Below, piece by piece: positions 32,557-43,295 of a DNA stretch of 64,000 bases. The stretch is from Streptococcus mitis 17/34. GTDB lineage: Bacteria > Bacillota > Bacilli > Lactobacillales > Streptococcaceae. A model generated the notes under the pieces. That model was not told the origin of the DNA. It worked only from the letters and a program-made list of their open reading frames with translations, and did no database searches. The stretch covers positions 89,127-153,126 of the forward strand of contig ASZZ01000004.1 in NCBI GenBank assembly GCA_000430305.1. Reading direction: 5' to 3'. Both the position numbers and the translations under genes were made by a program. Positions within the stretch are counted from its first letter, which is position 1, and each line of letters starts with the position of its first letter.

Positions 32557-33047
32557 TATAGGGCTTTAGCAGCTGTAATTGCGGCTTCGAAGTTTGGTTC
32601 AGAATTGATATTGTCCACGTATTCAACGTAGCGAATAGTATTGTCAGTGTCGAGGACAAAGACAGCGCGTGCCAATAGGTGCCACTCATTGATTAAGAGA
32701 GCATAATCACGTCCAAAGGACTGGTCGAAATAGTCTGAGAGCATGATGGCATTTTCAATACCTTCAGCACCGCACCAACGTTTTTGAGCAAAAGGTAGGT
32801 CCATGGAAACAGTCAATACGACCGTGTTGTCCAGTCCAGCCAGTTCTTCATTAAAGCGACGCGTTTGAGTTGAGCAGATACCTGTATCGATAGAAGGCAC
32901 GACACTCAAGACTTTTTTCTTACCATCAAAATCAGCCAGAGATTTTTTAGAAAGGTCTGTTGTAGTGAGAGAAAAATCAAGCGCCTTGTCGCCGACTTGT
33001 AGTTGTTTACCTGTAAAGCTCACAGGATTTCCGAGAAAAGTTACCAT
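32556..33047 (-). CDS. tpx: Thiol peroxidase
   Basis: 163 residues from [11 protein letters not shown]. The peroxidatic Cys is residue 58 in [14 protein letters not shown]; the second Cys is in RWCGAEG. It reduces hydrogen peroxide and alkyl peroxides. In pneumococcus the gene follows psaA and shares manganese control. The frame is open upstream to 33200, but that stretch includes the psaA terminator, so the shorter start is right. RBS AGAAAAAAGATTGGAG. Confidence 0.94.
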   Translation of the reverse strand: MVTFLGNPVSFTGKQLQVGDKALDFSLTTTDLSKKSLADFDGKKKVLSVVPSIDTGICSTQTRRFNEELAGLDNTVVLTVSMDLPFAQKRWCGAEGIENAIMLSDYFDQSFGRDYALLINEWHLLARAVFVLDTDNTIRYVEYVDNINSEPNFEAAITAAKAL

Positions 33048-33130
33048 AAGATACTCCAATCTTTTTTCTTCCATTTTAGCTGAAACAGTCGGAATTTTCC
33101 AATGATTTGACTGGAAATATGGGCATAGAA

Positions 33131-33162
33131 AAAACGCCAGCTCATGTGAGAATGACGTTTTT
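33131..33162 (-). terminator. Terminator between psaA and tpx
   Basis: On the minus strand AAAACG...CGTTTTTT flank an inner CTCA/TGAG stem. It would partly stop psaBCA transcription before tpx. Confidence 0.6.
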
Positions 33163-33168
33163 AGAGGC

Positions 33169-34098
33169 TTATTTTGCCAATCCTTCAGCAATCTTATCAA
33201 GGTTGTATTTCATCATGCTGTAGTAGCTGTCGCCTTCTTTACCTTGTTCTGCGATAGAGTCAGTAAAGATTTGTGCATAGATTGGGATGTTTGTGTCTTG
33301 TGAAACAGTCTTCATTGGACGGTCATCTACACTAGATTCTACAAAGAGTGAAGGAACTTTTGTTTGGCGAAGTTTTTCAACCAAGGTCTTGATTTGTTCA
33401 GGTGTTCCTTCTTCTTCAGTGTTGATTTCCCAGATGTAAGCACTTGGGACACCATAGGCTTTAGAGAAGTATTTGAATGCTCCTTCGCTGGTTACAATGA
33501 GTTTCTTTTCAGCAGGGATGTTATTAAATTTATCCTTACTTTCTTTATCAAGTTTGTCTAACTTATCAGTATATTCTTTGAGATTTTTTTCATAGAATTC
33601 CTTGTTGTTAGGATCTTTAGCACTCAATTGTTTGGCGATATTTTTAGCAAAGATAATTCCATTTTCAAGGTTAAGCCAAGCGTGTGGGTCTTCTTTTCCT
33701 TTTTCATTTTTTCCTTCAAGGTAGATAACATCAACGCCTTCGCTGACTGCAAAGTAGTCTTTGTTTTCAGTTTTCTTAGCATTTTCTACCAATTTGCTAA
33801 ACCAAGCATTGCCACCTGTTTCAAGGTTGATACCGTTATAGAAAATGAGGTTAGCCTCAGAAGTTTTCTTAACATCTTCAGGGAGTGGTTCGTATTCGTG
33901 TGGGTCTTGTCCAATCGGAACGATACTGTGAAGATCAATCTTGTCACCAGCAATATTTTTAGTAATATCAGCGATGATTGAATTTGTAGCAACAACTTTT
34001 AGTTTTTGACCAGAAGCTGTATCTTTTTTTCCGTTAGCACATGCTACAAGAGCAATGACAGAAAGAAAGAGAACGAACAATGTACCTAATTTTTTCAT
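33169..34098 (-). CDS. psaA: Manganese ABC transporter lipoprotein PsaA
   Basis: 309 residues, the known PsaA length, starting MKKLGTLFV. Lipobox LVAC with Cys 20. The first metal ligand is His 67 in GQDPHEY, the second His in DPHAWLN, then Glu and Asp ligands further on. It is the surface manganese-binding protein of the PsaBC transporter. RBS GGAGG lies before the start. Last gene of psaBCA, controlled by PsaR. Confidence 0.96.
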   Translation of the reverse strand: MKKLGTLFVLFLSVIALVACANGKKDTASGQKLKVVATNSIIADITKNIAGDKIDLHSIVPIGQDPHEYEPLPEDVKKTSEANLIFYNGINLETGGNAWFSKLVENAKKTENKDYFAVSEGVDVIYLEGKNEKGKEDPHAWLNLENGIIFAKNIAKQLSAKDPNNKEFYEKNLKEYTDKLDKLDKESKDKFNNIPAEKKLIVTSEGAFKYFSKAYGVPSAYIWEINTEEEGTPEQIKTLVEKLRQTKVPSLFVESSVDDRPMKTVSQDTNIPIYAQIFTDSIAEQGKEGDSYYSMMKYNLDKIAEGLAK

Positions 34099-34129
34099 TA
34101 GATCCTCCAATTTATTGGGGTTTTTCCCC

Positions 34130-34978
34130 TTATTTTAACAAATGTTTATTTTTCAGTTTCAAATATCGTTGTTTAGGAGAGATAAAGAAACTGATTAAGA
34201 AGAAGCTAGCAGCTGTAAGTACGATGCTAGAACCAGCTGCTAAGTTTAAACTATAGCCAATAAAGAGTCCCAAAACTGAAGCTGTAGCTCCAAAGGTTGA
34301 GGAAAGGAAAATCATACTTTTCAGGCTATTAGCATACAGATAAGCAGTTGCAGCTGGGGTAATCAGCATGGCTACAATCAGGATAGTTCCAACACTTTGC
34401 ATGGCTGTCACAGACACGAGAGTCAGGAGTATCATGAGGAGGTAGTGATAGAAATTGACAGGCATTCCCATGGCTTTAGCCAGAAGTTCATCAAAGGAAG
34501 TTATCAAGAGTTGCTTGAAGAAAATCCAGATTAACAAGAGAATGACCGCCCCTACGCCCATAGTGATAAACATATCCGTATCTTGGACGGCTAGAATATT
34601 ACCAAAAAGGATATGGAAAAGGTCAGTTGAACTTTTAGCGACACTAATCAAGATGATACCGAGGGCTAAGAAAGAAGAAAAGGTAATGCCGATGGCGGTA
34701 TCGCTTTTGATAATCGAGTTCCCCTTGATGTAGGTAATGATGATAGCAGCTAGCAATCCAAAGACAATGGCTCCGATAAAGAAGTCAACGCCTAAGATGA
34801 AGGAGAGGGCTACACCTGGTAAGACAGCATGTGAAATAGCATCTCCCATGAGTGACATCCCACGTAGAATGATGAAACATCCCACAGCTCCAGCTACGAC
34901 CCCGACGACAATAGCTGTTATCAAGGCATTTTGTAGGAAATGGAATTTTTGCAATCCATCGATAAATTCTGCAATCAT
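34130..34978 (-). CDS. psaC: Manganese ABC transporter permease PsaC
   Basis: 282 residues, ABC-3 family permease with about eight membrane helices ([20 protein letters not shown], then [20 protein letters not shown]). Partner of PsaB and PsaA in manganese uptake. Its ATG overlaps the psaB stop codon (ATGA). Confidence 0.95.
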   Translation of the reverse strand: MIAEFIDGLQKFHFLQNALITAIVVGVVAGAVGCFIILRGMSLMGDAISHAVLPGVALSFILGVDFFIGAIVFGLLAAIIITYIKGNSIIKSDTAIGITFSSFLALGIILISVAKSSTDLFHILFGNILAVQDTDMFITMGVGAVILLLIWIFFKQLLITSFDELLAKAMGMPVNFYHYLLMILLTLVSVTAMQSVGTILIVAMLITPAATAYLYANSLKSMIFLSSTFGATASVLGLFIGYSLNLAAGSSIVLTAASFFLISFFISPKQRYLKLKNKHLLK

Positions 34979-35696
34979 AGGTCACCTCCATTGAAAAAGA
35001 GTCGATTACCGTAAGCTTCTTTGAGATTGGCTTCGGTAAAGGTTTCTTTGGTTGGACCAAAGGCAATCACTTCTCGATTGACAAGTAAGACTTGATCGAA
35101 GTAGTGGGAAACCTTGCTGAGGTCGTGGTGAACGATGAGAACCGTCTTACCAGCTTTTTTCAAATCTCTCAGCGTATTCATGATGATTTCCTCACTGACA
35201 GAGTCAATCCCAACAAAGGTTCATCCAAGAGGATATAATCGGCTTCCTGCACCAAACATCTGGCAATCAAGACCCGCTGGAATTGACCTCCAGACAGTTG
35301 ACTGATTTGACGTTCAGCGTAGTCAGCTAGGCCGACGATTTCAAGGGCTTCCTCTACTTTTTTCCAATGTTTAACATTTAAACTGCGAAAGAGAGGAATA
35401 GAGGGAAAGAGTCCTAGTGAGACACATTCCTTGACCTTGATGGGAAAGTTGTAGTCGATATTGATTTTTTGTTCGACATAGGCAATTCGGTGTAAGGATT
35501 TTTTAACTTCCTTGTCATCGAGAAATGCCTGACCTTGATGAGGGATAATTCCCAGCATACCTTTTAATAATGTTGATTTTCCAGCACCGTTTGGACCAAT
35601 GATTCCGGTAATTGTTGGTCCTTGGAGCACTAGTGAAATATCCTTAAGTGCCAACGTTTCTTTGTAGGAGACACTGAGGTTTTCGATACGTATCAT
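34975..35696 (-). pseudogene. psaB: Manganese ABC transporter ATP-binding protein PsaB, frameshifted
   Basis: Walker [14 protein letters not shown], signature [14 protein letters not shown] and Walker B YILLDEP are in the first frame (start 35696). The frame breaks right after LDEP: AAA at 35215-35217 should be AAAA (plus strand). Restoring it gives [14 protein letters not shown] and joins the second frame ([20 protein letters not shown] and on to 34975), for the normal 240 residues. An intact psaC and psaA follow, so a sequence error is more likely than real loss of manganese uptake. Confidence 0.9.
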
Positions 35697-35707
35697 AAAC
35701 TTATATT

Positions 35708-35759
35708 CCTCCTGACTCTTAATATACCTTAAAAAAAAAATTAAGTCAAGTTAATTTTT
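35708..35759 (-). promoter_or_regulatory. psaBCA promoter with PsaR operator
   Basis: On the minus strand, -35 TTGACT (35744-35749) and -10 TATATT (35721-35726) are 17 bases apart; AGGAGG (35708-35713) is the RBS. The -35 box sits inside the dyad AAAAATTAA-GTCAAG-TTAATTTTT (35736-35759), with 9-bp perfect arms. This matches the known pneumococcal PsaR (manganese repressor) operator in kind and place. Confidence 0.85.
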
Positions 35760-35873
35760 GAAAAAATTAAAATATTAACTGAAAAATGATGGAAAAGGAA
35801 AGTTTATTTTTAATTGCATTCCTGGGTAATTTTTGTTAAGCTAAAAACAAGTATAAATGAAAGCGAGAACAAG

Positions 35874-37766
35874 ATGACACGTTATCAAGACGATTTTTAT
35901 GATGCAATCAATGGAGAATGGCAGAAGACAGCTGAAATCCCAGCAGATAAGTCTCAAACGGGAGGTTTTGTTGATTTAGACCAGGAAATTGAAGACTTGA
36001 TGTTGGCGACAACAGACAAGTGGTTGGTAGGAGAAGAGGTGCCTGAGGATGATATCTTGGCAAACTTTGTCAAATACCACCGCCTAGTTCGTGATTTTGA
36101 CAAGAGAGAAGCTGACGGTATCACACCTGTCTTACCGCTCCTTAAAGAATTCCAAGAATTGGAGACTTTTGCAGATTTTACAGCTAGACTAGCAGAGTTT
36201 GAGCTTGAAGGAAAGCCAAATTTCCTTCCTTTTGGTGTATCACCAGACTTTATGGATGCCAGAATCAATGTTTTATGGGCTAGTGCCCCAAGCACGATCC
36301 TGCCAGATACGACCTACTATGCAGAAGACCATCCTCAGCGCGAAGAGCTCTTGACTCTTTGGAAAGAAACCAGCGCAAATCTCCTCAAGGCTTATGATTT
36401 CTCTGATGAAGAAATTGAAGACTTGCTAGAGAAAAGACTAGAATTGGACCGTCGAGTTGCGGCAGTAGTGCTCTCTAATGAAGAAAGTTCAGAGTATGCT
36501 AAACTCTACCATCCATATGCTTATGAAGATTTCAAGAAATTTGCGCCTGCCCTACCTTTGGATGACTTCTTCCAAGCTGTTCTTGGACAAATACCAGACA
36601 AGGTTATCGTAGACGAAGAACGTTTCTGGCAAGCCGCAGACCAATTCTATAGTGAAGAGGCCTGGCCTCTCCTCAAGGCAACCTTAATTTTAAGTGTTGT
36701 GAATCTCTCAACCAGCTATTTAACAGAAGAAATCCGTGTCTTGTCAGGTGCCTATAGCCGGGTGCTTTCAGGTGTTCCAGAAGCCAAAGACAAGGTCAAG
36801 GCAGCCTACCAGTTAGCACAAGGTCCTTTCAAACAAGCCTTGGGTCTCTGGTATGCCCATGAAAAATTCTCTCCAGAGGCTAAGGCGGACGTGGAGAAAA
36901 AAGTGGCAACTATGATTGATGTCTATAAGGAACGCTTGGCCAAAAATGACTGGCTGACTCCTGAAACTCGTGACAAGGCCATCGTCAAACTCAATGTCAT
37001 CAAGCCTTATATTGGTTACCCAGAAGAATTGCCAGAACGCTACAAAGACAAGGTAGTGGATGAGACCGCTAGTCTTTTTGACAATGCTCTAGCCTTTGCG
37101 CGTGTGGAAATCAAGCACAGTTGGAGCAAGTGGAACCAACCTGTTGACTACAAGGAGTGGGGCATGCCTGCTCATATGGTCAATGCCTACTACAATCCAC
37201 AGAAGAACCTGATTGTCTTTCCAGCGGCTATTTTACAGGCTCCTTTCTATGACTTGCATCAGTCATCTTCTGCTAACTACGGCGGTATTGGGGCAGTTAT
37301 TGCCCATGAAATTTCCCACGCCTTTGATACCAACGGAGCTTCCTTTGATGAAAATGGTAGTCTCAAGGATTGGTGGACAGAGAGCGACTATGCTGCCTTC
37401 AAGGAGAAAACACAAAAAGTTATTGACCAGTTTGATGGACAGGATTCTTATGGAGCAACCATTAATGGTAAATTGACTGTGTCAGAAAACGTGGCTGACT
37501 TGGGAGGAATCGCAGCAGCCCTTGAAGCAGCTAAGAGGGAACCAGACTTCTCAGCAGAAGAGTTCTTCTACAACTTCGGTCGCATCTGGCGCATGAAAGG
37601 TCGTCCAGAATTTATGAAACTCTTGGCTAGCGTCGATGTGCACGCACCAGCCAAACTCCGTGTCAATGTGCAAGTACCAAACTTTGATGATTTCTTTACA
37701 ACCTATGATGTCAAAGAAGGCGACGGTATGTGGCGTTCACCAGAAGAGCGCGTGATTATTTGGTGA
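35874..37766 (+). CDS. pepO: M13 family endopeptidase PepO
   Basis: 630 residues from MTRYQDDFYDAING. Zinc site HEISH (His 478, Glu 479, His 482) with the third ligand Glu 538 in ENVADLGG; NAYYNPQKNLIVFPAAILQ is the substrate-edge strand. It cuts peptides and in pneumococcus also binds host proteins. The frame is open to 35814, but AAGCGAGAACAAG lies before 35874 and gives the standard length. Divergent from psaBCA. Confidence 0.95.
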   Translation: MTRYQDDFYDAINGEWQKTAEIPADKSQTGGFVDLDQEIEDLMLATTDKWLVGEEVPEDDILANFVKYHRLVRDFDKREADGITPVLPLLKEFQELETFADFTARLAEFELEGKPNFLPFGVSPDFMDARINVLWASAPSTILPDTTYYAEDHPQREELLTLWKETSANLLKAYDFSDEEIEDLLEKRLELDRRVAAVVLSNEESSEYAKLYHPYAYEDFKKFAPALPLDDFFQAVLGQIPDKVIVDEERFWQAADQFYSEEAWPLLKATLILSVVNLSTSYLTEEIRVLSGAYSRVLSGVPEAKDKVKAAYQLAQGPFKQALGLWYAHEKFSPEAKADVEKKVATMIDVYKERLAKNDWLTPETRDKAIVKLNVIKPYIGYPEELPERYKDKVVDETASLFDNALAFARVEIKHSWSKWNQPVDYKEWGMPAHMVNAYYNPQKNLIVFPAAILQAPFYDLHQSSSANYGGIGAVIAHEISHAFDTNGASFDENGSLKDWWTESDYAAFKEKTQKVIDQFDGQDSYGATINGKLTVSENVADLGGIAAALEAAKREPDFSAEEFFYNFGRIWRMKGRPEFMKLLASVDVHAPAKLRVNVQVPNFDDFFTTYDVKEGDGMWRSPEERVIIW

Positions 37767-37788
37767 TGCAAAGAAGGAAGTAATCAGA

Positions 37789-37834
37789 AAAAGGCATCCA
37801 ATCAGGTCTGAAAACTTGATTGGATGCCTTTTAT
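37789..37834 (+). terminator. Terminator after pepO
   Basis: AAAAGGCATCCAATCA (37789-37804) and TGATTGGATGCCTTTT (37817-37832), 16 bp perfect. Confidence 0.88.
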
Positions 37835-37863
37835 AATGGAAAGACTTGCTGGATAGTTTACTT

Positions 37864-37975
37864 ATACTCTTCGAAAATCTCTTCACCCACGTCAGCTTTA
37901 TCTGCAACCTCAAAGCGGTGCTTTGAGCAACCTGCGGCTAGCTTCCTAGTTTGCTCTTTGTTTTTCATTGAGTAT
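37864..37975 (+). repeat. BOX element with shortened centre
   Basis: From ATACTCTTCGAAAATCTC to TTTTTCATTGAGTAT. The boxA part stops at ACGTCAGC and continues with TTTATCTGCAACCTC, the same join as the BOX at 32361-32472, then boxC (CAACCTGCGGCTAGCTTCCT). Confidence 0.9.
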
Positions 37976-38005
37976 TAAATTGCAAAATTGATTGTCATCA
38001 TCTTT

Positions 38006-38635
38006 CTAGAAAAAAGGATTGAAAGTTTTTTCGTGAGCAATAGTAGTAGCTGGACCATGCCCTGGATAGACGTCGTAGTTTGGTAGGGTGAAGAGTTGGG
38101 TCTGGATACTATGAAGGAGTTGCTCCATGCTACCAGTCGGAAGGTCGGTTCGTCCGATGGTTTCACGGAACAGAGCATCACCTGTCAAGACTAGGTGGGC
38201 ATCAGGAAATACTAGGGAAACACCACCGATAGAATGACCTGGTGTTGGCAAGACAGTAAAGCGGAACTCTTCAATTTGATATTCTTCATGAAAGACAAAG
38301 GTGTGTTCAGCAGGTTTTGCGACCACATCCGCCATATCATCGTGGCGGGGAAGCCCAGAGAGATTATCGACAGGAGTATAGAGCCAGCTAGCTTCGCTCT
38401 CTGCGATATAGACAGGAGGATTTCCAAAAGTCTCGCGAACCAAGTCCAGACTCATGATATGGTCATAATGGGCGTGGGTCAGGAGAATAGCGCAGATCGG
38501 TTTGTTGATCTTCTCGATTGTCTGACGAATGGCTTCCCAATGGCTGCCAGGGTCGACGACGATGAGGTGCTTTTCACCTTCTAGGTAATAGGTGTTTTCA
38601 TAGGCAACAGGATTCACAGTTTTATGGATTTTCAT
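38006..38635 (-). CDS. Metallo-beta-lactamase-fold hydrolase (glyoxalase II-like)
   Basis: 209 residues. The metal motif is THAHYDHI (about 54-61), followed by LPTPGHSIGGVSLV, LTGDALF and the C-terminal YPGHGPATTI. This fits the YcbL/glyoxalase II-like group, cytoplasmic thioester or related hydrolases. The substrate is not known. No beta-lactam role is implied. Confidence 0.88.
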   Translation of the reverse strand: MKIHKTVNPVAYENTYYLEGEKHLIVVDPGSHWEAIRQTIEKINKPICAILLTHAHYDHIMSLDLVRETFGNPPVYIAESEASWLYTPVDNLSGLPRHDDMADVVAKPAEHTFVFHEEYQIEEFRFTVLPTPGHSIGGVSLVFPDAHLVLTGDALFRETIGRTDLPTGSMEQLLHSIQTQLFTLPNYDVYPGHGPATTIAHEKTFNPFF

Positions 38636-38740
38636 ATTGGCTCCAATCTCAAAGAATGTACTAAATTAAGTATAGCATAGTTAGGGAGAATAAGCATAAA
38701 AAGGAAATAATTCTAGAAAGAAGAATACGGTTTGGATAAG

Positions 38741-38772
38741 AAAAAAACAAGCCCCGAATGAGATCGAGGCTT
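38741..38772 (-). terminator. Terminator of the choline-binding amidase gene
   Basis: On the minus strand AAGCCTCGA / TCGGGGCTT (38749-38772) with one U-G pair, followed by TG and a run of T's to 38741. Confidence 0.75.
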
Positions 38773-38780
38773 AGACTGTT

Positions 38781-40237
38781 TTAATTTCCTGCGTAATATT
38801 TTTGGATTCCCTTGACAATCCCTTCAACTAGTTTATCTTGGTATTCACTACTACGGATTTTTTTGTTTTCTTCTGGATTATCCATATATCCCATCTCTAG
38901 CAAAACAGCTGGTTTGGCTGTTTCACGTAGAACAGCAAAGGTTGCTTGCAAAAGTCCAGCATCTCTGGCTCCAGTTTCAGCTAACAGTGAAGAATGGACA
39001 TCGGCAGCAAGACGGTTACTTTCACTTATCCGTTCAGGATTATTATGCCAATCCTTGTTAATCTTGCTAGGAAAACCAGGTTCTTCCTTGTAAGAATAGG
39101 TCTGGATACCTAGATTAACGGTTGTATCATTTCCTTTTGCGTTGAAATGAAGGCTGATGAAAAAGTCAGCATTGGTCTTGTTGACCATACGAGAACGCTC
39201 GGTAATAAAATCAACGTCTATATCACTGTCTCGAGAGGTAAGAACGGTGTAGCCTAGACCTTCTAATCGTTTACGTAATTTACGGTAAATTTGTAGGTTC
39301 AATTCTTTCTCAGCTATGCCATAATAATAAGCACCGCGATCCTTACCACCGTGTCCTGGATCTAAAAAGATTGTTTTTGAGTAGTGTCCTTTTTGAAAAC
39401 CTTGTGCTAATTCACGAACCCATTTTCCATTTCCTTGGAAGAGCTGGTTTTTGCCATCCACTGCATAGGTTCCTGTGACATACACACCATCGTCCTTAAG
39501 ATAGTACCAAGCTTGATAGTCTGGGTCATAAATCCATTCCTTATGGGCCATGTAACCACCAGATTTAAGATAGTAGGCACCAATCCATTGTTTTTGGGCA
39601 TAGCGTCCACCAGATTTGAGATAAAACCAACTAGAGTAGTTTTGGTCGTAGGCCCATTCCTTATCTGCCATAGCACCGCTGGATTTGAGGTAGTAATCGC
39701 CCTTCCAGACATTGGCCAACATTCTACCGTAGCCATCAAAACATACCACTTGCCATTGATTTGGCTCCATTGGTTGGTTAAATATTTACCTGAGTTATTG
39801 ATATAGTACCAATTATTTCCCATTTGATACCAACTGTTTTCAAGCAAATAGCCATGACTATCAAAGAGATAACCATCATACAGAGTATCTGTAAATTTGA
39901 CCCCAGTTTGACTATAAAAAGTCCATTTGCTTCCCTCTTTTATCCAGCCGGTCTGTATAGGTTGATTGGGTTTGGTTTCCTTAGAAAGAGATGGCTTGCT
40001 TTCTTGCTCGCTTGAACTAGCTGTGCTCGACGAAGTTTCAGTATTAGCTTGAGAACTGCTAGCAGAAGTATTGGTAGAACTGTTAGTAGAATGACTAGTG
40101 GAAGTATTAGTTGAGTTACTGGTTGAACTAGTGATAGGATTAGTAGTAAAATGACTCGTATCATCAGCCGAAACGACTTGACTGGATAAGCCAAGAACAG
40201 CCAAAGCTAAAAATGTCAGTCTTTTGTGTGATTTCAT
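38781..40237 (-). pseudogene. Choline-binding N-acetylmuramoyl-L-alanine amidase, frameshifted
   Basis: The restored protein has about 485 residues: a signal peptide (MKSHKRLTFLALAVLGL to VVSA), a Ser/Thr-rich linker (about 25-90), about nine choline-binding type repeats (for example GWIKEGSKWTFYSQTG, WYQMGNNWYYINNSGKYL) and a C-terminal Amidase_3 domain with FLDPGHGGKDRG, SLHFNA and LLEMGY. It should cut the stem peptide from glycan while held on wall choline. The frame breaks inside a repeat: AAAA at 39738-39741 should be AAAAA, giving GKWYVFDGYGRM. I do not know this gene at this place in pneumococcus, which points to a commensal mitis-group strain. Confidence 0.85.
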
Positions 40238-40300
40238 GTGATTTGCCTTTCTAGAGAGTTAAAATTTCAGTAATTGTCGTAAAAAACTGTTTATATTACC

Positions 40301-40306
40301 ATTATA
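40301..40306 (-). promoter_or_regulatory. -10 box of the amidase gene, in the gap before relA
   Basis: TATAAT with upstream TG (minus strand TGTGTATAATGG). The 326-base gap between the amidase and relA also contains a GATAAAAT -10-like box near 40533 for relA. Otherwise it is AT-rich and I see no gene in it. Confidence 0.45.
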
Positions 40307-40563
40307 CACTAAAAAGGTTAGAAAATTACCAAAATATCAAATATTTTCTTATTGAAAAAGAAGAATATAATTTCATTTCACTAACTTTTAACATAGTTAA
40401 TACCAAAATAAAGTTAGATGAAAATCAGATGGTTTTATTATTTTGGTGTAAATCTTATTTCATCTTCCTTCCCAACAAATTGAATAAGGATTATAATCCC
40501 CTTTTTCTAGTTTTCATATTCTTAAAAAAGTGATAAAATGGTAGGAAGAATTGGAGAGTAGAG

Positions 40564-42785
40564 ATGCCAAAAGAAGTGAATTTAACGGGCGATGAGGTTG
40601 TCGCTTTAACGCAAAAATATTTATCAAAAGAAGATGTTGCTTTTGTCCATAAGGCCTTGGTCTATGCTGTTGAATGCCACAGTGGTCAATACCGCAAATC
40701 AGGCGAGCCTTATATCATTCATCCTATCCAAGTGGCAGGGATTTTAGCCAAACTTAAGCTAGATGCCGTAACGGTTGCCTGTGGTTTCTTGCATGATGTG
40801 GTAGAAGATACAGATGCGACCTTGGACGATTTGGAAAGAGAGTTTGGACCTGATGTGCGCGTGATTGTCGATGGGGTTACCAAACTTGGTAAGGTCGAGT
40901 ACAAATCGATCGAGGAGCAGTTGGCTGAAAATCATCGCAAGATGCTCATGGCCATGTCTGAGGACATCCGTGTTATCTTGGTCAAACTGTCTGACCGTTT
41001 GCACAATATGCGCACCCTAAAACATCTTCGAAAAGATAAGCAGGAGCGTATTTCCAAAGAAACCATGGAAATCTATGCCCCACTTGCCCATCGTTTGGGG
41101 ATTTCTAGCGTCAAATGGGAATTGGAAGACTTATCTTTCCGTTATCTCAACCCAACGGAGTTTTACAAGATTACCCATATGATGAAGGAAAAGCGCAGAG
41201 AGCGTGAAGCATTGGTGGATGAGGTAGTCACAAAATTAGAAAACTATACGACAGATCGTCATCTAAATGGGAAGATTTACGGTCGTCCCAAGCATATTTA
41301 CTCTATTTTCCGCAAAATGCAGGATAAGAGAAAACGTTTTGAGGAAATCTATGATCTGATTGCCATTCGTTGTATTTTAGATACCCAAAGTGATGTTTAT
41401 GCCATGCTTGGTTATGTTCATGAGCTTTGGAAACCCATGCCTGGTCGCTTTAAAGACTATATCGCTAACCGCAAGGCCAATGGTTACCAGTCTATCCATA
41501 CGACTGTCTATGGGCCAAAAGGGCCGATTGAATTCCAGATTCGGACCAAGGCCATGCATGAGGTAGCTGAGTATGGGGTTGCGGCTCACTGGGCTTATAA
41601 AAAAGGCATAAAGGGGCAAGTCAACAGCAAGGAATCAGCTATTGGGATGAACTGGATTAAGGAGATGATGGAGCTCCAAGACCAGGCTGATGATGCTAAG
41701 GAATTTGTCGATTCAGTTAAGGAAAACTATCTGGCTGAGGAGATTTATGTCTTTACCCCAGATGGAGCTGTCCGCTCTCTTCCAAAAGATTCAGGACCGA
41801 TTGACTTTGCCTACGAAATCCATACAAAAGTCGGGGAAAAAGCAACTGGTGCCAAGGTCAATGGTCGTATGGTTCCCCTGACAACCAAGCTCAAGACAGG
41901 GGATCAGGTTGAAATTGTCACCAACCCCAACTCCTTTGGGCCAAGCCGTGATTGGCTTAACATGGTCAAGACCAGCAAGGCGCGTAACAAGATTCGTCAG
42001 TTCTTTAAAAATCAAGATAAGGAATTGTCTGTCAACAAGGGTCGTGAAATGTTGATGCTCAGTTCCAAGAAAATGGCTATGTGGCCAATAAATTCATGGA
42101 CAAGCGCCACATGGATCAAGTTCTACAAAAGACTAGCTACAAGACAGAGGAATCTCTCTTTGCGGCAATTGGTTTTGGGGAAATAGGTGCAATTACTGTC
42201 TTTAACCGTTTGACTGAAAAGGAACGCCGTGAAGAAGAACGTGCTAAGGCCAAGGCTGAAGCAGAAGAACTTGTCAAAGGTGGAGAAGTCAAGGTTGAAA
42301 ATAAAGAAACCCTCAAGGTTAAGCATGAGGGTGGTGTGGTCATTGAAGGTGCCTCAGGTCTCCTAGTGCGGATTGCCAAATGCTGTAATCCAGTTCCTGG
42401 TGATGATATTGTCGGCTATATCACCAAAGGGCGTGGTGTGGCTATTCACCGTGTGGACTGTATGAACCTGCGCGCCCAAGAAAACTACGAGCAACGTCTC
42501 CTTGATGTGGAATGGGAAGACCAGTACTCAAACTCAAATAAGGAGTATATGGCCCATATCGATATCTATGGTCTCAACCGTACAGGACTATTGAACGATG
42601 TACTGCAAGTTCTTTCAAACACAACCAAAAATATCTCAACAGTCAACGCCCAACCAACCAAGGATATGAAATTTGCTAATATCCATGTGTCCTTCGGCAT
42701 TGCCAACCTCTCTACACTGACTACGGTCGTGGACAAGATTAAGAGTGTGCCAGAAGTTTACTCTGTCAAACGGACCAATGGCTAA
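40564..42785 (+). pseudogene. relA: Bifunctional (p)ppGpp synthetase/hydrolase RelA, frameshifted
   Basis: The restored protein has 740 residues, the normal length: HD hydrolase domain (HPIQVAGIL, GFLHDVVEDTDAT, about 45-200), synthetase domain (GRPKHIYSIFRKM, NGYQSIHTTVYGP, about 240-350), TGS (about 390-450, IYVFTPDGAVRSLPKDSGPI), then a C-terminal ACT domain. It makes and removes the starvation signal (p)ppGpp. The frame breaks at 42057, where one G is missing (EMLMAQFQENGYVANKF expected). As read, the enzyme half stays intact and only the regulatory C-terminus is lost. RBS GGAGAG. Confidence 0.9.
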
Positions 42786-42814
42786 TGGTCTGAGTTCTTA
42801 CTAGAAAGGCGATT

Positions 42815-43258
42815 ATGAAAATCATTATCCAACGGGTTAAAAAAGCCCAAGTCAGTATTCAAGGTCAGGTTCAGGGGAAAATTCAGCAAGGGCTCTTATT
42901 GCTGGTTGGTGTTGGACCAGAGGACCAAGAGGAAGATTTGGACTATGCCGTGAGAAAGCTTGTCAATATGCGGATTTTTTCAGACGCAGAAGGCAAGATG
43001 AATCTGTCTGTTAAAGATATCGAGGGACAAATCCTTTCTATTTCTCAGTTTACCCTTTTTGCGGATACTAAGAAAGGCAATCGTCCAGCCTTTACAGGCG
43101 CAGCCAAGCCTGATATGGCATCAGATTTCTATGATGCTTTCAATCAAAAACTAGCGCAAGAAGTGCCCGTTCAGACAGGCATCTTTGGAGCAGATATGCA
43201 GGTTGAGCTGGTTAATGACGGACCGGTTACCATTATCCTTGATACGAAAAATAGATAA
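42815..43258 (+). CDS. dtd: D-aminoacyl-tRNA deacylase
   Basis: 147 residues. [21 protein letters not shown] (about residues 78-98, split here for the SQF and NRP motifs) and the C-terminal [10 protein letters not shown] are diagnostic. It removes D-amino acids wrongly attached to tRNA. RBS GAAAGG. It follows relA by 29 bases, as in many Firmicutes. Confidence 0.95.
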   Translation: MKIIIQRVKKAQVSIQGQVQGKIQQGLLLLVGVGPEDQEEDLDYAVRKLVNMRIFSDAEGKMNLSVKDIEGQILSISQFTLFADTKKGNRPAFTGAAKPDMASDFYDAFNQKLAQEVPVQTGIFGADMQVELVNDGPVTIILDTKNR

Positions 43259-43259
43259 G

Positions 43260-43288
43260 AAAACCAAGCCTAGCCGGCTTGGTTTTTC
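43260..43288. terminator. Terminator after dtd, usable in both directions
   Basis: AAAACCAAGCC (43260-43270) and GGCTTGGTTTT (43276-43286) followed by T's. It also ends the minus-strand gene stopping at 43296. Confidence 0.88.
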
Positions 43289-43295
43289 TCATCTA

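Noticed and set aside
33048-33200. N-terminal extension of tpx
   Set aside because: It covers the psaA terminator and adds residues not found in thiol peroxidases; Cys 58 numbering fits the start at 33047.
33628-33981. 117-codon plus-strand frame opposite psaA, and similar long antisense frames opposite ileS, thrS and murF
   Set aside because: They lie fully inside conserved genes on the other strand, have no RBS and no recognisable protein features.
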